A stretch of 64,000 bases of DNA, taken from NCBI GenBank assembly GCA_905235375.1, contig CAJOLH010000006.1, positions 1-64,000 of the forward strand, written 5' to 3'. Positions 55,350-64,000 of the stretch are shown in pieces. How positions within the stretch are numbered: the first letter of the stretch is position 1; every line of letters begins with the position of its first letter. A program made the position numbers and the translations under genes. The notes below the pieces were generated by a model, which was given only the letters and a program-made list of their open reading frames with translations, had not been told where the DNA came from and ran no database searches. Source of the stretch: an uncultured Bacteroidales bacterium (GTDB lineage Bacteria; Bacteroidota; Bacteroidia; Bacteroidales; UBA3663).

Positions 55350-57872
55350 TTAGAATGGATACCCAACAGCCAGATTCCAGCCAAGGTGCTGGAGCATGGC
55401 ATGACGACAGTTGAAGTAACTGCCATCCGTTTCATTCGGATCATGGATGGGGACACCGATGTCCAGACGGATGATGAACATATCGAGGTTCAGACGGAAA
55501 CCCAGTCCCACATCGAATGCAAGCTGTTCGCCGATGTTGCGACCTATCTGTTCACCGTCACAATAGGCTCTCATGAAGTCGCAAAATTCCTGATAATCGG
55601 ACGGGGACAGTTTGGTCTTAATGAGGTCATATTCGTCTGGTGGCAAATCGGAGGAACGCAGTCTCCACACATTGCCCGCATCGGCAAACAATGCTCCATG
55701 AAGGGCACCGGCTATCGGGAAACGCAGTTCGACGTTGGCTTCCAACTTGATGTCGCCCACACGCTGCAGGTACGAATACTCATCACTACCAAACTTCGAG
55801 ATCCATTTGGTGCTGCCGGGGCCAACACCACGCACCGAGAATCCTCGCAGGGAGTTGGGGCCTCCGATGTAGAACTGTTCGCTGTAGGGCAAGTTATCCG
55901 AATTACCATAGGCATAGCCAATGCCTCCCTGAATGCGACTGGCAATCTTGATGTCGCCATCGATGGTGTGCGTATAGCGCAACTCTGCCGTAGCCTTCAG
56001 GAACTGCGAGAACTTCCGGAAGAACAACTGACGTTCGCCCTGTGTGCGGTGCGAACCGACCTGCCCCATCACCACGTCGGTGATGCCTCCAGCTTCTGCA
56101 AGAGTCACCTTTGCATATTCCCTGTGAGGGCGCGATGACTTCGATGCGGCATTGTCGAAAGTCCAGCTCACCTGTATCTGTGGGATAAACTGGTTTTCGA
56201 ACGCATGCTCCAGGCTCTGGTATCTTGCAATCATATCCGTAAAGGCATCAGTCTGGTTGAATGCCGAGACGTAGGACAGTTTCAAGGGTGTGAAGGTCAT
56301 GGAATTATACTTGTCAAGCCCAAACCCGTATTCCACCGAGCCGCTGGCCTTCACCATGTCAAGCCACCCTGCACGGCGCATCCAGTCGATCGACACGCTA
56401 TAGGTCGATGAGACGGGTTTCTCACGCACCGGCCGGAAGAAATGAGGAATCTGCAGACGAGGCACCGAAAGCGAAACCTTGCCCCCCAGGTCGTAACTGT
56501 TCAGCTTATTGCCGCTGCTCGCATTCTTTCCTGTGCTCCACTCGTAGGTTCCGTCGAGTTGGAAGACCAGTTTCTCGCCACCACCAAACAGATTGCGTCG
56601 CATGGCCTTGAAAGTGGCTCCCGGTCCCGTCTGGTCATTGTCCTTGAAGACAGCACCTATTTCGGTGGTTCCCGTCCAGGGATAATCATACGTGGCGTTG
56701 ATGACGAGCCGGACACTGGTGGTGTCCTGGCCCAGATCCAGAAGCTGTCCTTCCTCCAGCTGCACGCTACTTAACGTAGGTGTGAGCGAGTCGCCCGCCA
56801 GATGTATGATCTCGGTTTCTATCGGATAATACTTGAAGGTGTTGAGACGCGAAATCAAGTCCTTGGTCATCGATACTCGTGCAGGTGTGAACAGTGCATG
56901 ACGACGGAATCCCAGCGAACGTCGCAGGTGTGTGGTCTTCATTTGTTGCCTCGGCCCATTCCACCCCACTGTCATGAAGCGCAATGTATCGAAATGCTGC
57001 GACCGCAAGTCTGCACCCATATCGAGCTTGAAGTGCACCGAGTCGATGGTGCATGGAGCCAATGCCTTTCGGTCGGCACCCGCCCCTACCATCACACGCA
57101 GGTTCACCGTATTGCCATGCTGCGTGCTATCGGCCAGATATTTGATGAATTTTGGCTCGAAGAAGTAATATCCCGAATCCTTCAGTATCTCTGTGATGCG
57201 CGTCCGCTCTGCATCCAGATTGGAATACGAGAACCGGTCACCGCTGTGGAGCAGGCTCTTGTCGACCGTATGGCTCACGATGCTATCGATGCGCGGGAAT
57301 GGGCTGCGCATATAGGTGATGGTGCCGAGGCGCGACTTGTGTGCATAGTTCACCGTGTAGGCAATCTTCGCCTTGAGCGAATCCTTCTTGTCAAACACGG
57401 TGTCGAAAGCTACATAGGCATCGAAGTAGCCCTCGTCCTTCAGAGCAGCCTCAGCAGCATGGGCACGCAATTCGGGATTGACCTGGCTGATGAGCGTAGG
57501 GTCGCTTTTGAAGTGCTTCCAGAACCAGTACTGGAACCCGTGTTCCTCCTTCGGATAAAGCCCGTTGTAGATCCATAGCCCCAAAGGGAACGGAGAGATG
57601 TGATAAGCCGACCCGAGGAAGGAGCTGTTGGGCGCCACTTCCAGTTTGGTTGCCAAAGCCTCCTTGACAACATCATCGACAGTATCGACCTTGTTGTGAT
57701 GGATCTTCGACACACCCGTATAGAGCACCTCTCCAGCAGGAAGTCGGCTGGTGATGCTGCAAGCCGTGAGGCCAAGGGCAAATAGCGCCATGGCCAAAGG
57801 GAATGTCAAGCCATTGCAACGACGAGGCCACAATGACCACAAGAGACTATTCTGACTTCTGCTCTGTTTCAT
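55350..57872 (-). CDS. tamA: BamA/TamA-family outer-membrane lipoprotein
   Basis: The 840-aa protein is the likely TamA/TamL partner of TamB. It has a lipoprotein signal with lipobox LTAC (C38), POTRA-like domains (about 60-420) and a 16-strand BamA-type barrel ending ending in WNLAVGYPF. Bacteroidetes lipidated TamA homologues are known as TamL. The barrel has the conserved GGPNSLRGFSVRGVG (strand/loop 6 motif). I chose Met57872: it starts a plausible signal and overlaps the tamB 3' end by 26 bp. The open frame extends 80 codons further, but that part is the antisense-like Pro/Thr-rich reading of the tamB tail. The symbol is by family and context. Confidence 0.88.
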   Translation of the reverse strand: MKQSRSQNSLLWSLWPRRCNGLTFPLAMALFALGLTACSITSRLPAGEVLYTGVSKIHHNKVDTVDDVVKEALATKLEVAPNSSFLGSAYHISPFPLGLWIYNGLYPKEEHGFQYWFWKHFKSDPTLISQVNPELRAHAAEAALKDEGYFDAYVAFDTVFDKKDSLKAKIAYTVNYAHKSRLGTITYMRSPFPRIDSIVSHTVDKSLLHSGDRFSYSNLDAERTRITEILKDSGYYFFEPKFIKYLADSTQHGNTVNLRVMVGAGADRKALAPCTIDSVHFKLDMGADLRSQHFDTLRFMTVGWNGPRQQMKTTHLRRSLGFRRHALFTPARVSMTKDLISRLNTFKYYPIETEIIHLAGDSLTPTLSSVQLEEGQLLDLGQDTTSVRLVINATYDYPWTGTTEIGAVFKDNDQTGPGATFKAMRRNLFGGGEKLVFQLDGTYEWSTGKNASSGNKLNSYDLGGKVSLSVPRLQIPHFFRPVREKPVSSTYSVSIDWMRRAGWLDMVKASGSVEYGFGLDKYNSMTFTPLKLSYVSAFNQTDAFTDMIARYQSLEHAFENQFIPQIQVSWTFDNAASKSSRPHREYAKVTLAEAGGITDVVMGQVGSHRTQGERQLFFRKFSQFLKATAELRYTHTIDGDIKIASRIQGGIGYAYGNSDNLPYSEQFYIGGPNSLRGFSVRGVGPGSTKWISKFGSDEYSYLQRVGDIKLEANVELRFPIAGALHGALFADAGNVWRLRSSDLPPDEYDLIKTKLSPSDYQEFCDFMRAYCDGEQIGRNIGEQLAFDVGLGFRLNLDMFIIRLDIGVPIHDPNETDGSYFNCRHAMLQHLGWNLAVGYPF

Positions 57873-60800
57873 TGTTTTCGTTTGTGATGGTTGGGGTCTC
57901 GTTGGTCTTGGCTGGGGTCTCGTTGGTGTCGGTTCGGTTTCCGGTGTTCTCCTCCTCTTCTTCCTGCTGTCGGAGTTGACGGATGTGCTCTTCCATGCGG
58001 GCCTGACGCTTGCGGGAGGAAGGAAGCAGAAGTTGCTTGAAGCGATAGCCTGAACGTTCCTGGATGTAGCTGGCACCAGCTTCCACGACCTCGCCTTCGA
58101 GCACCGATTCATAATTCGTGCGGCGATACACCTTGATGTAGTGCGAACCGTCCTTTCTGATCAGGTATTCGAGCGACATGTCGCCGAGTTGTGCGCCATT
58201 GCCCTGATCGATATCTCCTCCACTGCTCATTTGTCCTCCGATAGTGGCACGCACACGTTCGTTGAAGAGTGTCTTGGTTACCTTCAGCGAATAATCGGTT
58301 CGTGCGCTGCCCGTCTCCGTGCTGTAGGTATCTACGCCGATGTCGATGGTCGTTCCCTTCATGTTGCCGATGAGCGACTCCAACTGTCGGTTGATCATCG
58401 ATGACAGCGCGGCATTGGCCACGCCAAGACCTGCCGAGCTGCTGCTGCCCGGACCCGTATAGGTCTGCGAGATCAGCAGGATGAGGGCGACCTTCGATCG
58501 CTCGTCATCGTCGAGCGATGCCAAGCCTGAATTGATGGTACTGTTGTTGGCTGCACTGCAGTCAAAGGTGATATGAAGTACCTCCAGTGTACCTGTGATG
58601 GAGATGGTGACGATGAAGTTGACCAGACTCGTCTTGTTGTCCGCATTGACGGTAGCCTTCACTTCCTCCGTGGCTACGATGTTGATCTCCGGGTCACCTG
58701 GTTCGCTGCCCGTCCAATTGACGTAGCTGGAGTTGTTGATGTCGAACGTCTTGACCATCGGCAGAATAGGCAACTTGTAATCGACCTTGCCACTGACGAT
58801 GTCGTAGGTACCGTTCATGATGAACTCTCCCTGATTGTCGGTCTGCAGATTGAGGCTGCCGCCGCCCACGATGTCGACCTTGTTGTTCTCTTTGTCCAGA
58901 TATGCCGTAACCTTCGCGTCCTTGTCAATCTCTATGCCAAGACGCACTTTCAAGCCTTCGTCGGCATGATCCTGCAGCGGCGGACGGCGGCGCATACCTG
59001 CCATTGCCATCTCTCGGTCCTGCTGGCGGAAATTGACAAATTCGACGATGTCGTCAATCTTGCTGTTTTCCGACAATGGGTCGTCCGACATATAGTAGCT
59101 CAGGTTGGTGCCCGAGTGCACACGAAGGGAACCGCTGACGTCGAGTCGATTGAGGGTGCCGCGAATACGTATATTCGGTGTAAAGGGAAGCCTGCCAGTG
59201 ATGTATTGGTCGTTCAGGCGCAGCTTGTTGTTGTCGATTAGCCGCACCCTGTCACCCGTCACATTGATGTTAATGCCCGGATTGCTCATCTGCTTGCTGA
59301 AGTCAATCTCTCCGCGTATGTTGATGGGATTGGCATTGGCGCCGAAGATTGTGTAGTTGTAGAACGCCAGACGATTGTTGATGAGACGCAGCGTGTCTTC
59401 ACAGAACTTCAACTGGGCATCCATGTCGTGATAGGCCAGACCAGCCTCATGCATCGCAACATGGGCATTCACCTTTGCATGGTCAAAATCCTTGCCAAGC
59501 ATAGTCAGTCGCCCGGTGGTGCTGCCCCACAAGTCGATATTGCCAGGCAGGAAGGTATTGACCAAAGGCAAGGGGAACTCATCGATTCGGGCCACGACAT
59601 TGACGCTATCAGCCATCCGGGCATCGACCTTCAGCTTCACGATGCTGTCCACCATGAGTATGCCATCGGCATCGCGGCGACCCTTTGCCATCGTAAAATT
59701 GCCGTCGAACGACAGCGTGTCAGCCCGATAGTTGCCCAACTGGAACGTCTTTATGCCCGAACGCAAGCGGGCGTCCAGACTGTCAGGATAGAGATCTACA
59801 GCCGCCGTGAGCGAGAAGGTGCCATGGGCATCTCCCCCCTCCCATTGCATCAGTTGAGCTGTGTTGGAAATGTCGAGGTCGCGCACGACGAACAGCAGCT
59901 GGTTGCCATCGGCATTACGGATGTTCTGACGGGTATAGAGGCGCATATTCAGTCCCTGCGGCCCATCGAGGATGATGCGAGCCTTAGTATTGGGCTTGCG
60001 CTCCTCCATGTTCTTGTAGTGCATCACGCTCAGGTAGTTGTCCTTGTTCACCATGAACGACTGCTCGAAGAGGGTGGGATCCTTCTCCAGATGCAAGGTC
60101 ACACTGTCGTCGGCAATGGCCAGCGAGGCTTCGGCATCGTAAACCGTCAGGTAATTGCCATTGATATAGGTGATACCTGCCGTAATGCTGTCAGGCAGGA
60201 ACTTGCCACGGAGATGAATATCATAGGTCTTCGAAGCCCTGGGGTCGATGTGCATGGCATGGACGGCATATTCGTAGGCTTCTCTCTCTTCAGCGGCTCT
60301 GCATGGTTGAACGGCAATGGCGATGGTATCAAAATCGATGCTGCCCGTCTGATCGAGAAGGTTCACAATCGTGCCATCGAGCGAGAAACGATAGGCATTG
60401 AGCGCCATGATGTCGATACTGCTGAACTCATAGCCTGTGTGATAGACGATAGGCTCGTAGAACGGATTCTGCCGCGCAAGATGCAGATCGACCGAAAGTT
60501 GGGGTACCTTCGTGGCAAGGGCATTGAAGTCGAACTCATAACGTGCCCTCTGTCGATTCACCTCGGCCATCAGCGTATCGACAATGGCGGGCAGGTCATC
60601 GATGCTTCGGTCCGAACATATCATCACGTTGGCATCTCCTCCCGACAGGCTGATATCCATCATGCCCGGGCTCGACTCAAGGCCGATGACAATGTCCTCG
60701 AAGTGGTCCGACCGGACGGCATCCGCATAGTTCAACGAGTCGATTTTCAGTTGCAGATGCATATTCTCGCCCCAGTCGTAATATCCTTCGATGGTACTGT

Positions 60801-62604
60801 TCAGCCCTATCTTGCCCAAATCGGGTTGAGCCAGGCCGAATGGAAGGTTTGCCAAATCGATGCCGGGCAGATTGATATATCCCTTGGTCGAAATGGTGTC
60901 CTTGAGGAAGATGCCCTCCAGATGCGAATCGAGCGACAACAGGCGTTGTGTCGAGTGGATATCTGCCACGTAGCTGCCATCCAGCATCGATGCTTCGGCC
61001 GACAGTCCTGTGATGCTGTCGCGCCGACCCGCATTGTCCACAATGCAGAGCGTATCAATCTGCACCTTTGCTTCGAGGCGGGTGCGCTTGCCGGGGAAGT
61101 CGAAGCGGCGACCATCGGCCAGCACGGTGGCAGTCATGCGGTCGGCGATGACTCCGGGCACGAACTCACTGACGTTGAGCCCCCATGTCTTGGCATCAAG
61201 GTGATAAGCCCGTGTACCCGAATCATATCGGCCATCAGCCCTTACGATGTCATTTCCGCGATGCTGCACATCGGCACGCGCTGCAAACCGCTGCCCGCGT
61301 TGCGATCCTTCGAGGTCAAGCCCCAGCTCGGAAGGAAGACGATACGAGCGGTTCTGAGGTTCGTCGACAAAGGCCGAAACGAGGAAGTCGGCATCGTTGA
61401 GCGAACCCTTGATAGTGGCGGCGGCCTGTCGTTCCTGATTGTCGAAAATGCTTGTTCCTACGGCATCGGCTGTCACGTTGATGTGCTGGGGAATCTGGAG
61501 GGTAAGCTGATGCAGGTCGAGCGAGTCGGGCGTGGCACGTCCTTTCACGATAAGCGTGGTGCGCTCATCCACCCAATGCCGCTGCAATCCCGGCAGATAC
61601 GGCGCAGCCAGGCGGCAAAGGTTGGCCGAATCGATGCGTGCCACAAGGTCGGCATAGACGTAACCGGTCTGCAACGAGTCTAACATTCCCAGATGCAACT
61701 CGGCATCTCCCTGCAGGCAATCATCATCCCCCAGTCCCAGATCGACTTCATGCAGTGCAATGAGGTCATCTTCCATGTTGAAGACGGCAGCCAGTCGGGT
61801 CACCTCCAGACCGCAGTTCTCTTCGCGCGCCCTGAGGTACTTTACATTGGCGTATATGGCTTCGGGCGAATAGGAGATATTCTCGGCGGCGAGGTCAATG
61901 CCGCTGACCAGCAGATGATTGTAGTCGAGATATGGCGATGAACTGACGCCCGCCAAGGCTTTCGAAAGGCTCTCTTCACTCATGTCCAGGCCCACGCGCC
62001 CGTTCTTTACAACCACCTTGCCAACCGTGACGTGCCAACCGTCGCTCTCCTCGTCGATGCTGTCGGGTTGCGACGGCCCCAGATACAATCGCACGTCGGG
62101 ACTGTCCAGTGTTCCCTCCTTCAGCCTTATCTGGTTGCTGGCAAGGTCCAGTTCCAGACGCTCGGCATCGAGGCTCTTCAGCGAACCTGTCATGCCAAAC
62201 GATTCGGTGAGCGAATCCATCCCGAGCACGACATCCCCGATGTGTACTTTGCCCAGCACGAAGAAGGGCTGGCTGATCGGGATGTCATCCAGGCCCGTCG
62301 AGAGTTCGCCTACATGAATCAGCGTCGTGCCGTCCTTGCGCTTCAGCACGTCCACATCCTTCACCTTCAACCTAAGCGGGAAGCCGATGCGCACCTTCCC
62401 TATCTTGTATTCCAGCTCTTCGCTCGACGTGTTCAGATACGACACCACTGCACGGCAAATCACCTCCTGCACAGGCGGGATGTAGAGTGCGAGAGGCAAA
62501 CCGACAAGAAGCAGCAGCAGGGCAACAACCGCGACGCGTACCACGCGCCCCGTCCCTGGCTTCTTTTCCTCAGGTTGTGTTATCTGTTCCTTTTGTTCTT
62601 CCAT
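57847..62604 (-). CDS. tamB: Translocation and assembly module protein TamB
   Basis: The 1585-aa inner-membrane-anchored, beta-helical protein spans the periplasm and likely moves phospholipids or helps outer-membrane protein assembly. It has one N-terminal helix (about 24-45), long beta-repeat stretches, and the C-terminal TamB/DUF490 domain (about 1200-1500) with DFSKQMSNPGININVTG and the TYDIVSGKVDYKLP stretch. The last 60 residues are polar and repeat-rich (NETPAKTNETP, from 21-bp repeats at 57893-57927). The stop overlaps the TamA-like start. A well-matched promoter lies at 62625-62656. Confidence 0.92.
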   Translation of the reverse strand: MEEQKEQITQPEEKKPGTGRVVRVAVVALLLLLVGLPLALYIPPVQEVICRAVVSYLNTSSEELEYKIGKVRIGFPLRLKVKDVDVLKRKDGTTLIHVGELSTGLDDIPISQPFFVLGKVHIGDVVLGMDSLTESFGMTGSLKSLDAERLELDLASNQIRLKEGTLDSPDVRLYLGPSQPDSIDEESDGWHVTVGKVVVKNGRVGLDMSEESLSKALAGVSSSPYLDYNHLLVSGIDLAAENISYSPEAIYANVKYLRAREENCGLEVTRLAAVFNMEDDLIALHEVDLGLGDDDCLQGDAELHLGMLDSLQTGYVYADLVARIDSANLCRLAAPYLPGLQRHWVDERTTLIVKGRATPDSLDLHQLTLQIPQHINVTADAVGTSIFDNQERQAAATIKGSLNDADFLVSAFVDEPQNRSYRLPSELGLDLEGSQRGQRFAARADVQHRGNDIVRADGRYDSGTRAYHLDAKTWGLNVSEFVPGVIADRMTATVLADGRRFDFPGKRTRLEAKVQIDTLCIVDNAGRRDSITGLSAEASMLDGSYVADIHSTQRLLSLDSHLEGIFLKDTISTKGYINLPGIDLANLPFGLAQPDLGKIGLNSTIEGYYDWGENMHLQLKIDSLNYADAVRSDHFEDIVIGLESSPGMMDISLSGGDANVMICSDRSIDDLPAIVDTLMAEVNRQRARYEFDFNALATKVPQLSVDLHLARQNPFYEPIVYHTGYEFSSIDIMALNAYRFSLDGTIVNLLDQTGSIDFDTIAIAVQPCRAAEEREAYEYAVHAMHIDPRASKTYDIHLRGKFLPDSITAGITYINGNYLTVYDAEASLAIADDSVTLHLEKDPTLFEQSFMVNKDNYLSVMHYKNMEERKPNTKARIILDGPQGLNMRLYTRQNIRNADGNQLLFVVRDLDISNTAQLMQWEGGDAHGTFSLTAAVDLYPDSLDARLRSGIKTFQLGNYRADTLSFDGNFTMAKGRRDADGILMVDSIVKLKVDARMADSVNVVARIDEFPLPLVNTFLPGNIDLWGSTTGRLTMLGKDFDHAKVNAHVAMHEAGLAYHDMDAQLKFCEDTLRLINNRLAFYNYTIFGANANPINIRGEIDFSKQMSNPGININVTGDRVRLIDNNKLRLNDQYITGRLPFTPNIRIRGTLNRLDVSGSLRVHSGTNLSYYMSDDPLSENSKIDDIVEFVNFRQQDREMAMAGMRRRPPLQDHADEGLKVRLGIEIDKDAKVTAYLDKENNKVDIVGGGSLNLQTDNQGEFIMNGTYDIVSGKVDYKLPILPMVKTFDINNSSYVNWTGSEPGDPEINIVATEEVKATVNADNKTSLVNFIVTISITGTLEVLHITFDCSAANNSTINSGLASLDDDERSKVALILLISQTYTGPGSSSSAGLGVANAALSSMINRQLESLIGNMKGTTIDIGVDTYSTETGSARTDYSLKVTKTLFNERVRATIGGQMSSGGDIDQGNGAQLGDMSLEYLIRKDGSHYIKVYRRTNYESVLEGEVVEAGASYIQERSGYRFKQLLLPSSRKRQARMEEHIRQLRQQEEEEENTGNRTDTNETPAKTNETPTITNENNETEQKSE

Positions 62605-62624
62605 GGAAGGGAAGTTTCATCGTG

Positions 62625-62656
62625 CAAAGATAATCATTTTTTCGCTTTCTGCCAAA
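62625..62656 (-). promoter_or_regulatory. Sigma-ABfr promoter of tamB
   Basis: On the minus strand TTTG (62656-62653) and TATCTTTG (62632-62625) are separated by 20 bp. The ATG at 62604 is only 20 bp downstream of the box, giving a short leader. It would drive tamB, tamA, the small membrane gene and the DUF4838 gene. Confidence 0.65.
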
Positions 62657-62706
62657 TGTTTTTTGTTAAATCTGCTGTTTGGCACCATGTTTCGCATATT
62701 TCCTTG

Positions 62707-64000
62707 TCAATTGTCACTCGAAAACTCTCCAGCAACATATCTCTCCGCGCTCACTTCTGTCCAGCAGTCATGTTCCTTGGCATAACGCACCAGTTGGTCG
62801 AAGACGGAATCTTGGCAGATGACCTCCGGATTGCCGAACATCAGCAGATGCTGCCTGGCGCGTGTCATCGCCACGTTGAGCTTGCGGTCGATTAGCTGCC
62901 CATCTTCCTCAAAGGTGTTGTTCGAAAGAAAATTGAGCTGATAGGTGCGCTGCACGGTAAATCCGTAGAGTATGTAGTCGCGCTGGCTGCCCTGGAAACG
63001 CTCCACGGTGTCGATGGTAATGTCATGCAGCTCAGGGTGACCGGTAGCATCTATCGCATTGCGCACTGCCGCTATCTGATTGCGATAGGGCACGATGACA
63101 CCCACCGTCCGCTGAACATCGAAATCTTCGCGATGATGCAGATAGATACGTTCCACCGTTGCAGCGATCATGCGAGCCTCGATGGGATTCACCTTCTCCG
63201 AAACGATGGGTTCGGGCGTTGGTGCAGCCACGAAGCAAAGGCGACGGGTGAGCAACAGGTTGTCAATGCCGTTCTTCGAATTACCCCGCTTCGGCAAGAC
63301 CTCGACCTGGTGCTCCAAAGGCACGACGTGAAGCCGTCCACCGTAGAATGTCTGGTTCGGGAAGTCGGCAATCTCCTGATGCATACGTCCCTGATGGGTC
63401 AGCATATAGACCAGCTGCCCGTCGTCACGATATCGCTTCAGCAGACGTTCGAAGAGCGAAAGTCGGCAGTCCTCAAGGCCGATGCCTATCAGCAGCGGGT
63501 CATCGACGCGCGAAACGCTGGGATGCTGCTGCACCACGGCTGGCAGCTGCCTGTGGTCGCCTATCATCACGAATTTGGAGATGGCCGACTGTCCGTCTGG
63601 AGTCCTGGCGGCAAGCAGGGGCATGAGATGCGGCTCCAGTATCTGCGATGCCTCGTCGATGATGGCAAGGTCGAACGTCTTCAGCCGGAAGAGCTGGGTG
63701 CTGCTCGAAAGCGATGCAGTGGTGCCGACCATCACGCGTGTCCTTGCCACCAACGTACGCATCTCCGACAGGTCGGTGTACTCTTTCAGCCGATTGTCAA
63801 GCAGATAGCGACGATATTCGGGCGAACAGCTGTGGCGACCGCCAATGCGCACAAAGTCGATGCCTTCCTCTACCAGTTTGCTGCAGATCTCATCCACGGC
63901 ACGGTTGGTGAACGACATGATCAGCACATTGCTCCCCTCCTCAAGCAGCTGCTCCTTCAGCGTGTAGAGCATACCGTAGGAGGTCTTTCCAGTGCCTGGA
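62707..64000 (-). CDS. Superfamily 1 DNA/RNA helicase (AAA_11/AAA_12, Dna2/Upf1-like), 5' end missing
   Basis: The gene runs off the window. The visible 3' part starts with the Walker A PGTGKTSYG at 64000-63974. It continues with MSFTNRAVDEI (motif Ia), the Walker B IIDEASQI, GDHRQLPAV (motif III), VERFQGSQRDY (motif V) and NVAMTRARQHLLMFG (motif VI). This order matches the AAA_11/AAA_12 family, which unwinds 5'-3'. About 430 residues are visible, and an N-terminal region is expected beyond 64000. The ATG at 63972 is internal and not the true start. tamB begins 102 bp after its stop. Confidence 0.9.
   Translation of the reverse strand, partial: PGTGKTSYGMLYTLKEQLLEEGSNVLIMSFTNRAVDEICSKLVEEGIDFVRIGGRHSCSPEYRRYLLDNRLKEYTDLSEMRTLVARTRVMVGTTASLSSSTQLFRLKTFDLAIIDEASQILEPHLMPLLAARTPDGQSAISKFVMIGDHRQLPAVVQQHPSVSRVDDPLLIGIGLEDCRLSLFERLLKRYRDDGQLVYMLTHQGRMHQEIADFPNQTFYGGRLHVVPLEHQVEVLPKRGNSKNGIDNLLLTRRLCFVAAPTPEPIVSEKVNPIEARMIAATVERIYLHHREDFDVQRTVGVIVPYRNQIAAVRNAIDATGHPELHDITIDTVERFQGSQRDYILYGFTVQRTYQLNFLSNNTFEEDGQLIDRKLNVAMTRARQHLLMFGNPEVICQDSVFDQLVRYAKEHDCWTEVSAERYVAGEFSSDN

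Noticed and set aside
59428-61683. 751-codon plus-strand frame opposite tamB
   Set aside because: Shadow of tamB; the composition follows the codon pattern of the minus-strand gene.

Overview
The window looks like chromosomal DNA from the order Bacteroidales, most likely a Prevotellaceae member. Three things point there. First, many promoters fit the Bacteroidetes sigma-ABfr consensus (TTTG about 19-21 bp before TAnnTTTG). Second, the gene families are typical: a FeoA-FeoB fusion, a 1147-aa SecA, a short histone H1-like protein, DUF4105, DUF4153, DUF4838, and a split glycine cleavage P-protein. Third, Shine-Dalgarno sequences are weak. Most genes are moderately GC-rich. The exceptions are an AT-rich stretch at about 730-1550 and the intergenic DNA. 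I see no tRNA, rRNA, insertion sequence, prophage or CRISPR array.

Layout. 1-930: gene-free DNA built from short tandem words, including a 148-bp direct duplication. 939-1415: an AT-rich orphan gene. 1546-4144 (minus): ferrous iron uptake (feoAB fusion plus a FeoB-associated Cys-rich peptide). 4320-8618 (minus): a tight four-gene set with a nucleotidyltransferase/ATP-grasp fusion, a CDP-alcohol phosphatidyltransferase, a flippase-like membrane protein and a HAD protein, probably making and moving a headgroup lipid that may be inositol-based. 8858-24576 (plus): histone H1-like protein, DUF4105 protein, a PafA-like protein that seems to have lost its active site, secA, a PL1 pectate lyase, a very large alpha-2-macroglobulin and a DUF4153 membrane protein. 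24638-30544: a beta-helix protein, a two-domain esterase and a CocE-type hydrolase. 30962-31640: a 46-aa basic protein followed by an unusual array of 84-bp palindromic repeats. 31759-36147 (minus): a large secreted subtilase.

36435-43399 (minus) holds the full glycine cleavage system with its lipoylation enzyme: lplA-like, gcvT, gcvH, gcvPA, gcvPB, lpdA. 43581-44777 holds an MgtC-like protein and a tail-anchored protein. 44855-48476 (minus) holds all the riboflavin enzymes (ribH, ribBA, ribE, ribD). 48676-50935 (plus) holds an OprO/P-like porin and an orphan 275-aa protein, each with a good promoter and a terminator. 51052-62604 (minus) is an envelope block: patatin with beta-barrel, DUF4838 protein, small membrane protein, BamA/TamA-like lipoprotein and TamB. 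The window ends inside a superfamily 1 helicase gene.

The least explained features are (i) the 84-bp palindrome array at 31139-31632, where the stem is kept while its sequence changes; (ii) the possible inositol-lipid cluster with an ITPK-like ATP-grasp domain; (iii) a recurring pattern of short-period (mostly 9-bp or 7-bp) tandem words whose sequence differs at each locus; and (iv) a catalytically degenerate alkaline-phosphatase-like protein next to secA. All family calls come from reading motifs; no database search was run.
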